Shown here one piece after another: positions 16,698 to 25,894 of a stretch of DNA of 64,000 nt. The notes under the pieces are model-generated. The model was not told where the DNA came from. It worked only from the letters and a program-made list of their open reading frames with translations, and searched no databases. The stretch is taken from contig JAEUHT010000300.1 of the NCBI GenBank assembly GCA_016793265.1, forward strand, positions 35,886 to 99,885, in the 5' to 3' direction. Numbering within the stretch: the first letter of the stretch is position 1; every line of letters starts with the position of its first letter. The position numbers were made by a program, and so were the translations under genes. Source of the DNA: Planctomycetota bacterium. GTDB lineage: Bacteria > Planctomycetota > UBA1135 > UBA2386.

Positions 16698-17237
16698 ATG
16701 GAAGAGGTTCTCCCGCCGCTGCGGCCGATCGGCTTCGTGCGTTGTGAACAGCGGCTGCACCACGAGGCGCCGCGGCAGAGCGGGCTCGGTCGCGGCGCCA
16801 CCGGGGAGATCCTCGTTCGTCAGGGGCTGCAGAACTGCCTCGCCGACCTGGCGGGCTTCTCGCACCTCTGGGTGTTGTCGTGGTTCCACCTCGCCCGCGG
16901 TTTCCGTTCGCAGGTCGTGCCGCCGCGAGACCAGCGAAAGCGCGGCCTGTTCGCGACGCGCGCGCCGCAGCGTCCCAACCCGATCGGAATGTCGTGTGTG
17001 CAACTGCTCCGCATCGAGAAGCGGGTGCTGCACATCGCCGATCACGACCTGCTCGATGGCACGCCCGTGCTCGACCTGAAGCCGTACCTGCCGTACTGCG
17101 ACAGCGTGCCCACCGCCAGCATCGGCTATGTCGCCGGGCTGCCGCCGGCAGCGCACGACCACCGGCAGTGGTGGAGCACGAAGGGGTTGCCGCCGCCGCG
17201 GGTCTATCAGGATCGCGGCGACGATCAGCTGCGGTAG
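16698..17237 (+). CDS. trmO: tRNA (N6-threonylcarbamoyladenosine-37) methyltransferase TrmO
   Basis: A 179-residue protein of the TsaA/VirR family. Conserved segments are PIGFVRCEQ at the N-terminus, FSHLWVLSWFH, RGLFATRAPQRPNPIGMSCVQ and DLLDGTPVLDLKPYLPYCDS, matching the SAM-binding beta-barrel of TrmO, which methylates t6A37 in tRNA decoding ACY. The length is normal for a stand-alone TrmO domain. Its last 13 bases overlap the end of convergent argJ. The start is the first ATG after the LysM gene and yields the family N-terminus. Confidence 0.93.
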   Translation: MEEVLPPLRPIGFVRCEQRLHHEAPRQSGLGRGATGEILVRQGLQNCLADLAGFSHLWVLSWFHLARGFRSQVVPPRDQRKRGLFATRAPQRPNPIGMSCVQLLRIEKRVLHIADHDLLDGTPVLDLKPYLPYCDSVPTASIGYVAGLPPAAHDHRQWWSTKGLPPPRVYQDRGDDQLR

Positions 17238-18409
17238 TCGGCGTTGATCTGCACGTAGTCCTTGGTCAGGTCGCAGGTCCAGACGTCGGCCGCTGCCTTG
17301 CCCACGGCGAGGTCGATGCCGAGCACGATGCAGGTGTCGTTGGCGAGGTGCTGGTGGGCCGCGGGCTCGTTCTCGGGATGCGGCAGCCCGCCGCTGTAGA
17401 CGTCCGCTGCGCCGACCCAGACGCGCGCCAGTTCGGCAGGGAAGGTCACGCCGGCGCGACCGGCCGCAGACAGGATGCGACCCCAGTTGGGATCGCGCCC
17501 CGCAACTGCGGTCTTGACCAGTGGACTCGTCGCGATGATGCGGCCGACGTGGGTCGCCTCGGCTTCGTCGCGGGCCCCGCGCACCTGCACGGTGACGAGC
17601 CGAGTCGCGCCTTCTCCGTCCGCCGCGATCGTCCGCGCCAGCTGCTGGCCGGTCTCGAGCAGGCCCTGTTCGACCTTGCCCAGGCCGATGGTGTGGCTGC
17701 CGCTCGCCAGCAGGAACAGCGAGTCGTTGGGCGAGGTGTCGCCGTCGACCGTGACGCGGTGGAACGACGCATCGGCGACTCGCTGCAGCAGCGCCGAATC
17801 TGCGGGCGTGAGGCTGCCGTCGGTGAGCAGGAAGCCGAGCATCGTCGCCATGTTCGGGTGGATCATGCCCGAGCCCTTGGCGAAGCCGGTGACGCCGCCG
17901 GCGCCGACCGTGGTGTGCACGGCCTTGGCGTAGGTGTCCGTCGTCATGATCGCCCGGGCGAAGTCCATGCCACCATCGCGGCTGGCGCGCGCCAGCAGGG
18001 CGTCGAGGTGGTCGACGATGCGTTGCCGAGGCAGCGGTGCTCCGATCGGGCCGGTGCTCGCCATCAGCACCTGTTCGATCGGGCAGCGCAGACGGGTCGC
18101 CAGCTCGGCGCAGCAGAGGCGCGCATCCTCGATGCCGCGCTGGCCGGTCGCGCAGTTGGCGTTGCGGGCGTTGACGAGCACCGCTCGCACGCGCCCGCCG
18201 CTCTTCTCCAGGTGATCGCGGCACACCGGGATGTGGGCGCCGAGCAGTTCGTTGCGCGTGAAGATCGCGCTCGCTGCCACCGCTTGCTCCGCCAGCAAGA
18301 GCCCGAGGTCGAACTGCTGGTTCTTCTTGAGGCCGCAGTGCAGTCCCGCGGCACGAAAGCCCGCCGGCAGGGGGATGTGATCGGGAACGGGCGTGAGCTG
18401 GACCGTCAT
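17225..18409 (-). CDS. argJ: Glutamate N-acetyltransferase / ornithine acetyltransferase ArgJ
   Basis: A 394-residue self-processing enzyme that moves the acetyl group from N-acetylornithine back to glutamate, closing the cyclic arginine pathway. The autocleavage site is intact: KGSGMIHPNMATMLGF with nucleophile T189. Other family signatures are NARNANCATGQ, VLMASTGPIGAPLP, AIMTTDTYAKA, VDGDTSPNDS, GRDPNWGRIL and the C-terminus DLTKDYVQINADYRS. No ARG box was seen upstream, in contrast to the two arg operons at 25.9 and 37.5 kb. Whether it is mono- or bifunctional cannot be decided from sequence; a separate short ArgA-like gene is present at 22.6 kb. Confidence 0.96.
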   Translation of the reverse strand: MTVQLTPVPDHIPLPAGFRAAGLHCGLKKNQQFDLGLLLAEQAVAASAIFTRNELLGAHIPVCRDHLEKSGGRVRAVLVNARNANCATGQRGIEDARLCCAELATRLRCPIEQVLMASTGPIGAPLPRQRIVDHLDALLARASRDGGMDFARAIMTTDTYAKAVHTTVGAGGVTGFAKGSGMIHPNMATMLGFLLTDGSLTPADSALLQRVADASFHRVTVDGDTSPNDSLFLLASGSHTIGLGKVEQGLLETGQQLARTIAADGEGATRLVTVQVRGARDEAEATHVGRIIATSPLVKTAVAGRDPNWGRILSAAGRAGVTFPAELARVWVGAADVYSGGLPHPENEPAAHQHLANDTCIVLGIDLAVGKAAADVWTCDLTKDYVQINADYRS

Positions 18410-18458
18410 GCGCGCGAACGATAGCCAGCGCTCGTACGCAATCGAGGGCTGTGGCCAA

Positions 18459-18708
18459 GCGCGCGGTCGAGCGCGCGAGTCGCCGGAATGGACGCCGCAG
18501 CGGGGCCGGTGTTCAGGCTTCGCGGGTTGGTGAACGACGCGAAGCGGCGTCGTAGGAGCCGTGATCGAGTCGCGCGCGGTCGAGCGCGCGAGTCGCCGGA
18601 ATGGACGCCGCAGCGGAGCCGGTGTTCAGGCTTCGCGGGTTGGTGAACGACGCGAAGGGGCGTCGTAGGAGCCGTGATCGAGTCGCGCGCGGTCGAGCGC
18701 GCGAGTCG
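18459..18708. repeat. 113-bp direct-repeat array (two full copies plus a 24-bp partial)
   Basis: Nearly identical units run 18459-18571 and 18572-18684, and a truncated third copy covers 18685-18708, ending one base before the stop of the glycine-rich lipoprotein gene. The two full copies differ at only a few bases. Each unit contains two inverted repeats: TCGCGCGC-GGTCGA-GCGCGCGA (8-bp stem, six-base loop) and ACGACGC-GAAGCG-GCGTCGT (7-bp stem). The array fills the space between that gene's 3' end and the argJ start, so the stems could act as terminators or RNA stabilisers for the upstream transcript. It may also be a dispersed intergenic repeat element; other copies were not seen in this window. 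Confidence 0.9.
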
Positions 18709-18709
18709 A

Positions 18710-21700
18710 TCAGAACCGGAACGGCAGCCGCAGGAAGTGGATCTCGGGCCGCGGCGACGACGGCGACACACTCTGCGCCGGCGCGTAGGTCATGTTGAAC
18801 GTGATGTCCCACTGCACGTAGCGCGGGTGGTTGGCGGCGATCCAGTTCTGCACGACCGGGTCGCTTAGGTCGCGCACGAAGTCCTGGGCGACGGACGGAT
18901 ACCGCTCGCCCGAGGCGCTGCCCGGGTCGGTGTGGAAGGCGAACCCGAAGCGCACGTTCGCGATCGGCACGGCCGGCGTCGAGGTGTCCGGCGCGTAGGT
19001 GCCGCCGAGGCCGTCCGAGCCGCCGGTCACGACCCTGAAGAACTTCGCCCGCACGCGCAGCTTTACGGCGCCGTCCGGCAGCACGGTGGTCTCCGGGTCG
19101 ACCAGCAGCTCCTGTGCGGTGTGTGAGACGATGCGGTAGCCGGCGAGCAGCGAGTCCGCGCTGTTGAGCAGTTCGGCTTCGTACTGCACGTAACGATCGG
19201 CGTCGCCGAGCACTGCGGACTGCAGCACGATCTTGTAGGCGGCCTTGCCGAGGTGGCTGGCGTTGGCGTCGATGCTCGCGATCGGCGTCGCCGAGACCGG
19301 CGTCAGGTAGTTGATCAGGATGCCGGTGGAACCGAGCGACTGGAAGTCGATGTAGCCGTTCGGCTGCGTGCCGCTGAACTCGAACTTCGGACCGACCACG
19401 GCGCCAGCCGAGGTGTCGATGCCGCGCGGCAGACCGTCGCCGCCCGCGCCCACCGAGCGCCGTTCGGCAGCGCCGAGGTCGAGCCACTTCGAACGTACGC
19501 GCGAGGTCGGCTGGAAGGGCACCGGCAGCAGCAGCGGGGCCGGCCGGATGTCGCCTTCGTTGTCGCCGAGGTTGAGCGGCGCGTTGGCGTCGTTGACGTA
19601 GGTGCCGGTGCCGGTCGGGAAGCCGCGCCAGCCGAGCAGTTGGCGCTTGGCTTCGCCACTGATGAGGGTGCCGGTGCCAGGCGTGGCGCCCGGCTGGCGG
19701 AACTCGATGTTGTCGTCGAGGCGCGTGTTGGTGCCGTCGGACAGGTTCTCGCCCGGGGGCACCATCAACTGCACGATGCCCATGCCGCCGAGCGCGCCCA
19801 GCGGTTCGCCATCGTAGGTCGTGCCGCCCATCATCGCCTGCCCGGTGGCGGGGTACTTGTTCTGGATCTGGATCGAGCCGAAGGCGCCCGTCGTGCAAAC
19901 GCCGCCGTCCGCCGAGATCGCGAAGTCGTAGTCGTCGCGCAGGTAGGGGTGGGTCGCGGTCGCCACGGCCGAGGGCGCGCCGTAGACGAAGCGGTTGGTG
20001 GCCGAGTTGCCGTGCGGCTCGATGATGATGCGCTTGGCGGACATCAGCACGACCATGCCACCGGCACCAGCACCGCCGCCGCCAGCTTCACCGCACGAGC
20101 CGGCCTGCTCGCCGCCGCCGCCGTGGCCGCCGTCGGCGATGATGTGGCCGGTGCTGCTGATGATGATCTCACCGAGCGCCTTGACGATCAGCGCGCCGCC
20201 GCCGCCGCCACCGCCACCGCCGCTGTAGTCGTTGGTGGGGTTGTTGCCGGTCAACGTGCAGTTGAAGGTCGGCGAGGTGTCGCCGCCGCCGCCGCCGCCG
20301 CCGCCGCCCATCGGCACGGTCAGTTCGCCGGTGATGCGCAGGTTGCGGGCGACGTCGATCGCGCTGCCCCAGTAGTTGTTGTCGGAGCGCGTGTCGGCGA
20401 AGGCCAGGTCGCCAGGCTCGCCGCCGAGCAGGAAGCCGCTGCGGCTGCCGCTGCCGCCGCTGCAGCCGGCGCCGCCGTAGCCGAAGCGCTGCTGGAAGGC
20501 CGTGTTCGTGGATGGCGCCACGTTGGGGTTGTTGCCGACGCCGGTCAGCGAGCCGCGCCAGTAGGGGTCGCCCCGCGTCGCCATGGCGCCGCCGCCGCCG
20601 CCCGAGCCACCGCCGCTGCCGTTGTAGCCGGAGCCGGTGTAGCAGCCGCTGACACAGGCGACGTAGCCGCCGCGGCCGCCCTTGGCCGCCGCTTGCAGCG
20701 GGCCGCGACCCTGGCCACCACGCATGTCGCGTTGCGTCGCCGAAGGCGTGCCATCACCACCGTTGCCGCCGCCGCAGACGCCGGGGCCGCCGGCCTTGGC
20801 GTAGCCGGCGCTGTTCAGCGTGTTGACCGCGGCGCCATTGCCGCCGCGCACGGTCAGCGTGCCGGAGACGATGAAGTCGCCCGTGCACAGCCAGACCATC
20901 GGGTTCGGGCCGGTGCCCTTGACCGTCACGCCCTGAGGGATGGTGACGTTCTTGAAGTTGAAGACGCCGCCGCTGACCGTGAAGGGCAGGCCCTGCTTCG
21001 GCACGATCTGGGTGAACGCGGTGTTGAGCAGCACCTCGGCCGCGGTCGGCTCATACTCGAGCGTGGTCTGCTTGCCTTCGAAGCCGAAACCGGCCTTGAC
21101 GAAGCCGGGGCCGACTTCGGCCTGGCTCTCGGGGAACGAGGCGCCGAGGTCGATGTTCGTGGTCGAGGTGAAGTTCTCGACGATGCCGTTCCACTGCTGG
21201 CCGTAGGCCGGCTCGGTGGTGAAGGTGGCGAAGATGCGGTCGTACGACAGGTTGCCCTGGTTCGACTCGCCGGAGATGTCCTCGAGCGTCGGCTCGACGA
21301 TGACGCGGATGGTGGCGTTGTTGGGCAGCACGCCGACCGGGCGCAGCACCAGGGTGGCGCCGGTCAGGTCGTTGCGCTCGAGCTCGGCGTCGGTCGGGAT
21401 CCAGGTGTTGGTGCCGTACTCGGGATCGTCGTACTCCAGGAAGACACGGCCGCGGTCGCTGATGTCGCGCACCAACGGGTTGGTGTCGAAGTTGACCGGC
21501 ACGTTGAAGTCGTTCGGATTCAACGCCTGGTCGAACAGCAGTCGCACCTCGATCGGCGGGGCGCCGAACAGGCCGAGCGGCACGTTGTTCAGGCTGCTCG
21601 CGGTCGACACCTCGAGGCCCTGCTTGACCGGGCCGCCCGTCTTCGGGTTGCGGAACAACTGCGCTGGTGTGGTGCCTTCGCGCGTGCTGAACGTGAACGT

Positions 21701-22180
21701 GATCGGTTGCGCCAGCGCCTTGCCCTTGGTGTCGCGCAACACGGTGCCGTTGGCGCTGCTGCCGCCGATCATCTGCACCAGGTAGGTGCGGCCCGACTTG
21801 AAGCCGCCGTCGTCGTAGGTGTTGTTGGTGGCGAAGCGCGGCACGAACTGCAGGCGGCGGCCAGGGGTGGTGTCCCCGGTCGCGGTGCCGATGAAGAAGC
21901 TGCCGGTCACCAGTTCCTGCGTCGGATCCCCGAGCTGGTCGAGCGCCTGGAACGACATCGTCGTCAAGCTCGCCGAGTCGATGTCGACGGCGTTGCTGAA
22001 GTCGAGGCTGATCGGGTCGTTCAGGTAGATCGTCGCGCCGGTGGTCGGGTCCGTCTTGAGGACGACGAAGTCACCGCCTGTCTTGGTCTCGCCGACCGCG
22101 GAATTGCCGCCGCTGGAGCATGCGCCCAGCGCCGAGAGGATTGCGAGGGTCAACAGGGTGGCGGAGTCGAATCGCTTCAT
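18710..22180 (-). CDS. Large glycine-rich lipoprotein with N-terminal Ig-like domains
   Basis: An 1156-residue surface lipoprotein of unknown function. The signal peptide ends in lipobox LGAC (C21) followed by SSGG. Residues of about 40-330 look like two or three bacterial Ig-like (Big_5/SbsA type) domains: LKTDPTTGATIYLNDPISL, FVPRFATNNTYDDGGFKSG, and TFTFSTREGTT. A long glycine-rich region (about 440-760) contains runs of 8-10 Gly and cysteine-containing loops, alternating with beta strands such as IIVSSTGHI-type repeats, suggesting a Gly-rich beta solenoid. The C-terminal 350 residues are beta-rich without a recognised motif. An AAGG ribosome-binding site precedes the ATG. A cell-surface or adhesive role is inference. 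Confidence 0.85.
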   Translation of the reverse strand: MKRFDSATLLTLAILSALGACSSGGNSAVGETKTGGDFVVLKTDPTTGATIYLNDPISLDFSNAVDIDSASLTTMSFQALDQLGDPTQELVTGSFFIGTATGDTTPGRRLQFVPRFATNNTYDDGGFKSGRTYLVQMIGGSSANGTVLRDTKGKALAQPITFTFSTREGTTPAQLFRNPKTGGPVKQGLEVSTASSLNNVPLGLFGAPPIEVRLLFDQALNPNDFNVPVNFDTNPLVRDISDRGRVFLEYDDPEYGTNTWIPTDAELERNDLTGATLVLRPVGVLPNNATIRVIVEPTLEDISGESNQGNLSYDRIFATFTTEPAYGQQWNGIVENFTSTTNIDLGASFPESQAEVGPGFVKAGFGFEGKQTTLEYEPTAAEVLLNTAFTQIVPKQGLPFTVSGGVFNFKNVTIPQGVTVKGTGPNPMVWLCTGDFIVSGTLTVRGGNGAAVNTLNSAGYAKAGGPGVCGGGNGGDGTPSATQRDMRGGQGRGPLQAAAKGGRGGYVACVSGCYTGSGYNGSGGGSGGGGGAMATRGDPYWRGSLTGVGNNPNVAPSTNTAFQQRFGYGGAGCSGGSGSRSGFLLGGEPGDLAFADTRSDNNYWGSAIDVARNLRITGELTVPMGGGGGGGGGDTSPTFNCTLTGNNPTNDYSGGGGGGGGGALIVKALGEIIISSTGHIIADGGHGGGGEQAGSCGEAGGGGAGAGGMVVLMSAKRIIIEPHGNSATNRFVYGAPSAVATATHPYLRDDYDFAISADGGVCTTGAFGSIQIQNKYPATGQAMMGGTTYDGEPLGALGGMGIVQLMVPPGENLSDGTNTRLDDNIEFRQPGATPGTGTLISGEAKRQLLGWRGFPTGTGTYVNDANAPLNLGDNEGDIRPAPLLLPVPFQPTSRVRSKWLDLGAAERRSVGAGGDGLPRGIDTSAGAVVGPKFEFSGTQPNGYIDFQSLGSTGILINYLTPVSATPIASIDANASHLGKAAYKIVLQSAVLGDADRYVQYEAELLNSADSLLAGYRIVSHTAQELLVDPETTVLPDGAVKLRVRAKFFRVVTGGSDGLGGTYAPDTSTPAVPIANVRFGFAFHTDPGSASGERYPSVAQDFVRDLSDPVVQNWIAANHPRYVQWDITFNMTYAPAQSVSPSSPRPEIHFLRLPFRF

Positions 22181-22626
22181 GGCCTTGCTCTAAGTGAACC
22201 TCATCCGGTGACGGAAGGCGGGCACCTTCTGGCACGAGGGACCGGGCGCGTTGCCAAGCGAATCGCGGGCCACGCTCCGGGTCGGGAGATGGGGCAGGGT
22301 CTGGGGATGGGAGATTGTGGCGGTCGGCCCCGCCTGGTCAAGGTCGGCCCGGATCCCCATGCGGCCGGTCCCGGATTGGGAACGTCGCTGCCGACGGGGG
22401 GTTGGGGCGACGCATGCGCCGGAACGCAGGCGCCGGGGCAGGGCCGCGAGGCCGCTCGAGGGCGGCCGGCGGCGGGGGCGTAGCGGCGGCGCAGGCTCAT
22501 GGTGGGGCAGCGGGCCCATGCCGGGCGCGCCGCGTCGACTAGCCAGGCCGACGCCGGACCGCAACTTCCTGCGCGGTAATGCACGTCCGCCGTGCGGCAA
22601 CGATCGGCGGCAGCGGCCCTGGGCCA
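22181..22626. other. 446-base intergenic region without a supported gene
   Basis: The region lies between the lipoprotein start (22180) and the argA stop (22627), both on the minus strand. Short open frames on both strands have no recognisable protein features and are rich in Arg/Pro/Gly, as expected by chance at this GC content. No clear promoter hexamers, tRNA or terminator could be read. It should contain the promoter of the lipoprotein gene. Confidence 0.6.
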
Positions 22627-23202
22627 CTACTTGTGGTCGGGGGCGACGAAGCCCGGGGTGCGCTGTGGCAGCGGGATGGCGCGCTGGGGCTTGCCGAACA
22701 ACTTTGCCGGCGACGCCTTCGGATCGAGCACGCGCGTCATCGCGATCTCGTCGCAGGCGAGGAACTTGGGGCAGTGCATGCAGTCGTTGAAGACCTTGTG
22801 CGGCAGGTCTTCGTGCTGGCAGATCTTGAAGCCGACCTTGCCGAAGAAGCCCGGCACGTAGGTGAAGGCGAACAGCCGCGGCAGGCCGAGCCGGCGCGCG
22901 TCCTGCACGATCGCCTCGACCAGCGTGCGGCCGACGCCGTGGCGCTGCATGGCCGGCGCGACCGCCAAGGAGCGCACTTCCGCGAGGTCGGTCCAGGTGA
23001 TCGCCAGGGCGCCGCAGCCGGCGAATTGGCCGGCGACCTCGGCGATGAAGAAGTCGCGGATGTTCTCGATCACCGAAGCCGGCGAGCGCGGCAGCATCAC
23101 CTGCTGCACTGCCAGTTCGTTGACGAGGGTCATGATCGGCCGGGCGTCGGCGACGACGGCCGGGCGCACGGTGACCTGCAGGGGGGTGGTGGCGTCAGTC
23201 AT
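22627..23202 (-). CDS. argA: Short GNAT-type N-acetylglutamate synthase (ArgA-like)
   Basis: A GNAT acetyltransferase of about 191 residues that likely acetylates glutamate, the first step of arginine synthesis. The acetyl-CoA loop is VRSLAVAPAMQRHGVGRTLV. The C-terminal part has PGFFGKVGFKICQHEDLPHK and the cysteine-containing segment CMHCPKFLACDEIAM seen in short stand-alone ArgA proteins. The start ATG at 23202 (MTDATTPLQVTVRPA) overlaps the argH stop by eight bases, so the gene is the third of argG-argH-argA and falls under the same ArgR operators. The operon position is the main reason to prefer ArgA over a generic acetyltransferase. Classical ArgA has an extra kinase-like domain, absent here. 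Confidence 0.82.
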   Translation of the reverse strand: MTDATTPLQVTVRPAVVADARPIMTLVNELAVQQVMLPRSPASVIENIRDFFIAEVAGQFAGCGALAITWTDLAEVRSLAVAPAMQRHGVGRTLVEAIVQDARRLGLPRLFAFTYVPGFFGKVGFKICQHEDLPHKVFNDCMHCPKFLACDEIAMTRVLDPKASPAKLFGKPQRAIPLPQRTPGFVAPDHK

Positions 23203-24670
23203 GGTCGTGGCCGTCGTCGTCCCCGGCGGCGTGGTCTTCGTCGGCATCGTGGTCTTCGAGGCCGTCGGCCTCGTGGCTGCTCCATTCGCCCATCAGGATC
23301 TGCCAGCGTTCGACTTCGTCGCGCACGCGGTCCGGCGCGGTGCCGCCGATCACGTCGCGGCGCCGCAGGATGGCGCCGGCGGCGAGCGCCGTCTTGAGAT
23401 CGACGTCGAGCTGGGGCAGCAGGCGCTTCGCCTCGCCGGCGGGCAGGTCCTGCAATTCGACGCCGAGCTCGACGGCGCGATTGACGGCGGCGCCGACGAT
23501 GCCGTGCGCATCGCGGAACGGCACGCCGTGTTGCACCAGCAAGTCGGCGAGGTCGGTGGCGTTGAGGTAGCCGCGTTCGGCCTGCTCGGCGCAGCGTTCG
23601 ACGTCGAAGTCGGCGTTGCGCACCGCCATCGCCGCCACCATCAGGCAGGCTTCGGTCTCCAGCAGCGCCGGCAACAGCGTCTCCTTGTCGCTCTGCAGGT
23701 CGCGGTTGTAGGCCATCGGCAGGCCCTTCACGGTCGCCAACAGCGCCATCAACGCGCCCAGCACGCGGCCGGCCTTGCCGCGCACGAGCTCCATGGCGTC
23801 GGGGTTGCGCTTCTGCGGCATCAGGCTGGACCCGGTCGACACCGCGTCACCGAAGGCCAGGAAGCGCGCCTCCTGCGAGGCGAAGAAGATGTAGTCCTCG
23901 GCCAACCGTGACAGGTGCGTCATCACCATCGCCGAGGCGAAGGCGAGCTCGCACAGATGGTCGCGGGCGGCGGTGGCGTCGAGGCTGTTGCGGGTGGGGC
24001 CGCCGGTGAAGCCGAGCGCCTGCGCCAGCGCGTCGCGGTCGATCGCCAGCGTGGTGCCGGCGAGCGCGCCGCTGCCGAGCGGGCAGCGGTCCATGCGGTG
24101 GAAGGCGTCGACCAGGCGTTCGCGGTCGCGCGCCAGCGCCTCGACGTGGGCGAGGGCGTGGTGGCCGATCGTGATCGGCTGGGCGCGCTGCAGGTGGGTG
24201 TAGCCCGGCATCGGCGCGTCGGCGTGGGCTTCGGCCTTCTGCACCAACGACGCGCACAGGTCGGTGATGCCGTCGAGCAGGCCGTGGATGCGTTCGCGCA
24301 GGTAGAGCCGCAGATCGGTGGCGACCTGGTCGTTGCGCGAACGGCCGGTGTGCATGCGCTTGCCGAGGTCGCCGATGCGGTCGGTGAGCTCGCGTTCGAC
24401 GAGGCTGTGCACGTCCTCGGCCGGATCCTCGACCGGCACGCCGTGCTCGGCCCAGTGTTCGGCCAGCGCGTCGATCGCCGTGCGCACACGGTCGAGCTCC
24501 GCGTCGGTGAAGACGCCGGCCGCGGCCAGCGCTTCGCTCCAGGCCAGGTTGGTCTCCAGGTCGGCGAACGCGAGCACGTGGTCGCTCGGCAGGCTCTTCT
24601 GGAACTCGGCGAACATCGGATCGAGCGTGCCGCGGAAACGGCCGCCCCACATCTGGCCGGGGTGGCTCAC
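23195..24670 (-). CDS. argH: Argininosuccinate lyase
   Basis: A 491-residue enzyme that splits argininosuccinate into arginine and fumarate, the last step of the pathway. Typical segments are MWGGRFRGTLDPMFAEFQKS, EDVHSLVERELTDRIG, KRMHTGRSRNDQVATDLRLY, PMPGYTHLQRAQPITIGHH and the fumarase-superfamily signature GSSLMPQKRNPDAMELVRGK carrying the catalytic Ser. The GTG start at 24670 overlaps the argG stop as GTGA. An acidic/His-rich tail (HEADGLEDHDADEDHAAGD...) extends the C-terminus past the usual end and looks metal-binding or disordered; it is not part of the family. It overlaps argA by eight bases. Confidence 0.96.
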   Translation of the reverse strand: MSHPGQMWGGRFRGTLDPMFAEFQKSLPSDHVLAFADLETNLAWSEALAAAGVFTDAELDRVRTAIDALAEHWAEHGVPVEDPAEDVHSLVERELTDRIGDLGKRMHTGRSRNDQVATDLRLYLRERIHGLLDGITDLCASLVQKAEAHADAPMPGYTHLQRAQPITIGHHALAHVEALARDRERLVDAFHRMDRCPLGSGALAGTTLAIDRDALAQALGFTGGPTRNSLDATAARDHLCELAFASAMVMTHLSRLAEDYIFFASQEARFLAFGDAVSTGSSLMPQKRNPDAMELVRGKAGRVLGALMALLATVKGLPMAYNRDLQSDKETLLPALLETEACLMVAAMAVRNADFDVERCAEQAERGYLNATDLADLLVQHGVPFRDAHGIVGAAVNRAVELGVELQDLPAGEAKRLLPQLDVDLKTALAAGAILRRRDVIGGTAPDRVRDEVERWQILMGEWSSHEADGLEDHDADEDHAAGDDDGHDHD

Positions 24671-25881
24671 GCGTCGGCTCCCTGCACCTTGGCGGCGACG
24701 GCGCCGGGCAGGCCGTAGAGCTTGACGAAGCCGTAGCTGTCGGCGTGATCGAAGGTGGCGCTGTGGCCGAACGTCGCCAGGTCCTCGCTGAACAGGCTGT
24801 TCGGCGAGGTCGCCGACAACGCCGTGGCGGTGCCCTTGTAGAGCCGTACGCGCACGGTGCCGGTCACCGGCCGGCTGGCGGCGGCGAACAACGCGTCGAG
24901 CGAACGCCGCGCCGGGTGGAACCAGCGGCCGGTGTAGACGAGGTCGGCGTAGTCCGGCATCAGCTTCTCGCACAGCCGCAGGGTGTCGCGTTCCATCGTC
25001 AGGGCGCGCAGCGTGCGGGCCGCTTCGAGCACGATGGTGCCGCCGGGCGTCTCGTAGACGCCGCGCGACTTCATGCCGACGAGGCGGTTCTCGCAGATGT
25101 CGACGCGGCCGACGCCGTGCTTGCCGCCGAGCTCGTTGAGCTTCGTCAGCAGCACCTCCGCCGGCAGCTCCTCGCCGTTGACGGCGATCGGCACCCCGTG
25201 GGCGAAGCCGAGCGTCAGCTCGAGTGGCTGGTCCGGGGCCTGCCGCGGGTCGACGGTCAGGGTCCAGACGTCGTCCGGCGGCGCGTTGCCGGGCGATTCG
25301 AGCGCGCCGCCCTCGTGGCTGATGTGCCAGAGGTTGCGGTCGCGGGAGTAGATCTTGGTGCGCGAGGCGGTGACCTGGATGCCGCGTCGGTCGGCGTAGT
25401 CGAGCGCGTCCTCGCGGCTGCGGATGTCCCAGTGCCGCCACGGCGCGATCACCTCGAGCTCGGGCGCCAGTGCCTGGTAGGCGAGCTCGAAGCGAACCTG
25501 GTCGTTGCCCTTGCCGGTGCAGCCGTGGGCGACCGCGTCGGCGCCGATGGCCTTGGCGTAGTCGACCTGGCCCTTGGCCAGCATCGGCCGCGCCATGCTG
25601 GTGCCGAGCAGGTAGCGGCCCTCGTAGACCGTCATCGCCCGCACACACGGCCAGACGTAGTCTTCGAGCCAGGACCTTCGCAGGTCGTCGACGCGGCAGG
25701 ACACCGCGCCGCTGCGGCGCGCCTTCTCCTCGAGCCCGCGCAGCTCGTCGTCGCCCTGACCGATGTCGCCGCAGTAGGCGTGCACCTCGCAGTCGTAGTG
25801 CTCCTTGAGCCAGGGCACGATGATGGAGGTGTCGAGGCCGCCGGAGTAGGCGAGCACGATCTTCTTCTTGGACTTCTTCAT
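24667..25881 (-). CDS. argG: Argininosuccinate synthase
   Basis: A 404-residue ATP pyrophosphatase-family ligase joining citrulline and aspartate. The P-loop is KKKIVLAYSGGLDTSIIVPW at residues 6-25; other conserved stretches are LLGTSMARPMLAKGQVDYAK, VAHGCTGKGNDQVRFE, ENRLVGMKSRGVYETPGG and PDYADLVYTGRWFHPARR. The start at 25881 (MKKSKKKIVLAY) is the family start; the open frame upstream runs through the operator region and is not coding. First gene of argG-argH-argA, with paired ARG boxes 14-51 bases upstream. Confidence 0.96.
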   Translation of the reverse strand: MKKSKKKIVLAYSGGLDTSIIVPWLKEHYDCEVHAYCGDIGQGDDELRGLEEKARRSGAVSCRVDDLRRSWLEDYVWPCVRAMTVYEGRYLLGTSMARPMLAKGQVDYAKAIGADAVAHGCTGKGNDQVRFELAYQALAPELEVIAPWRHWDIRSREDALDYADRRGIQVTASRTKIYSRDRNLWHISHEGGALESPGNAPPDDVWTLTVDPRQAPDQPLELTLGFAHGVPIAVNGEELPAEVLLTKLNELGGKHGVGRVDICENRLVGMKSRGVYETPGGTIVLEAARTLRALTMERDTLRLCEKLMPDYADLVYTGRWFHPARRSLDALFAAASRPVTGTVRVRLYKGTATALSATSPNSLFSEDLATFGHSATFDHADSYGFVKLYGLPGAVAAKVQGADA

Positions 25882-25894
25882 GGCTTCGGGCGGC

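Noticed and set aside
18459..18708. The 113-bp repeats as a CRISPR array
   Set aside because: Units are adjacent without unique spacers, are far longer than CRISPR repeats, and no cas gene is nearby.
19253..22483. A 1076-codon plus-strand frame opposite the glycine-rich lipoprotein
   Set aside because: Composition is Ala/Arg/Gly noise with no signal peptide or motif; the minus-strand reading has a lipobox and Ig-like domains.
22190..22627. A possible 145-residue gene in the 446-base gap before the lipoprotein
   Set aside because: Arg/Pro/Ser-rich sequence with no motif, no ribosome-binding site, and frames open in other registers as well.
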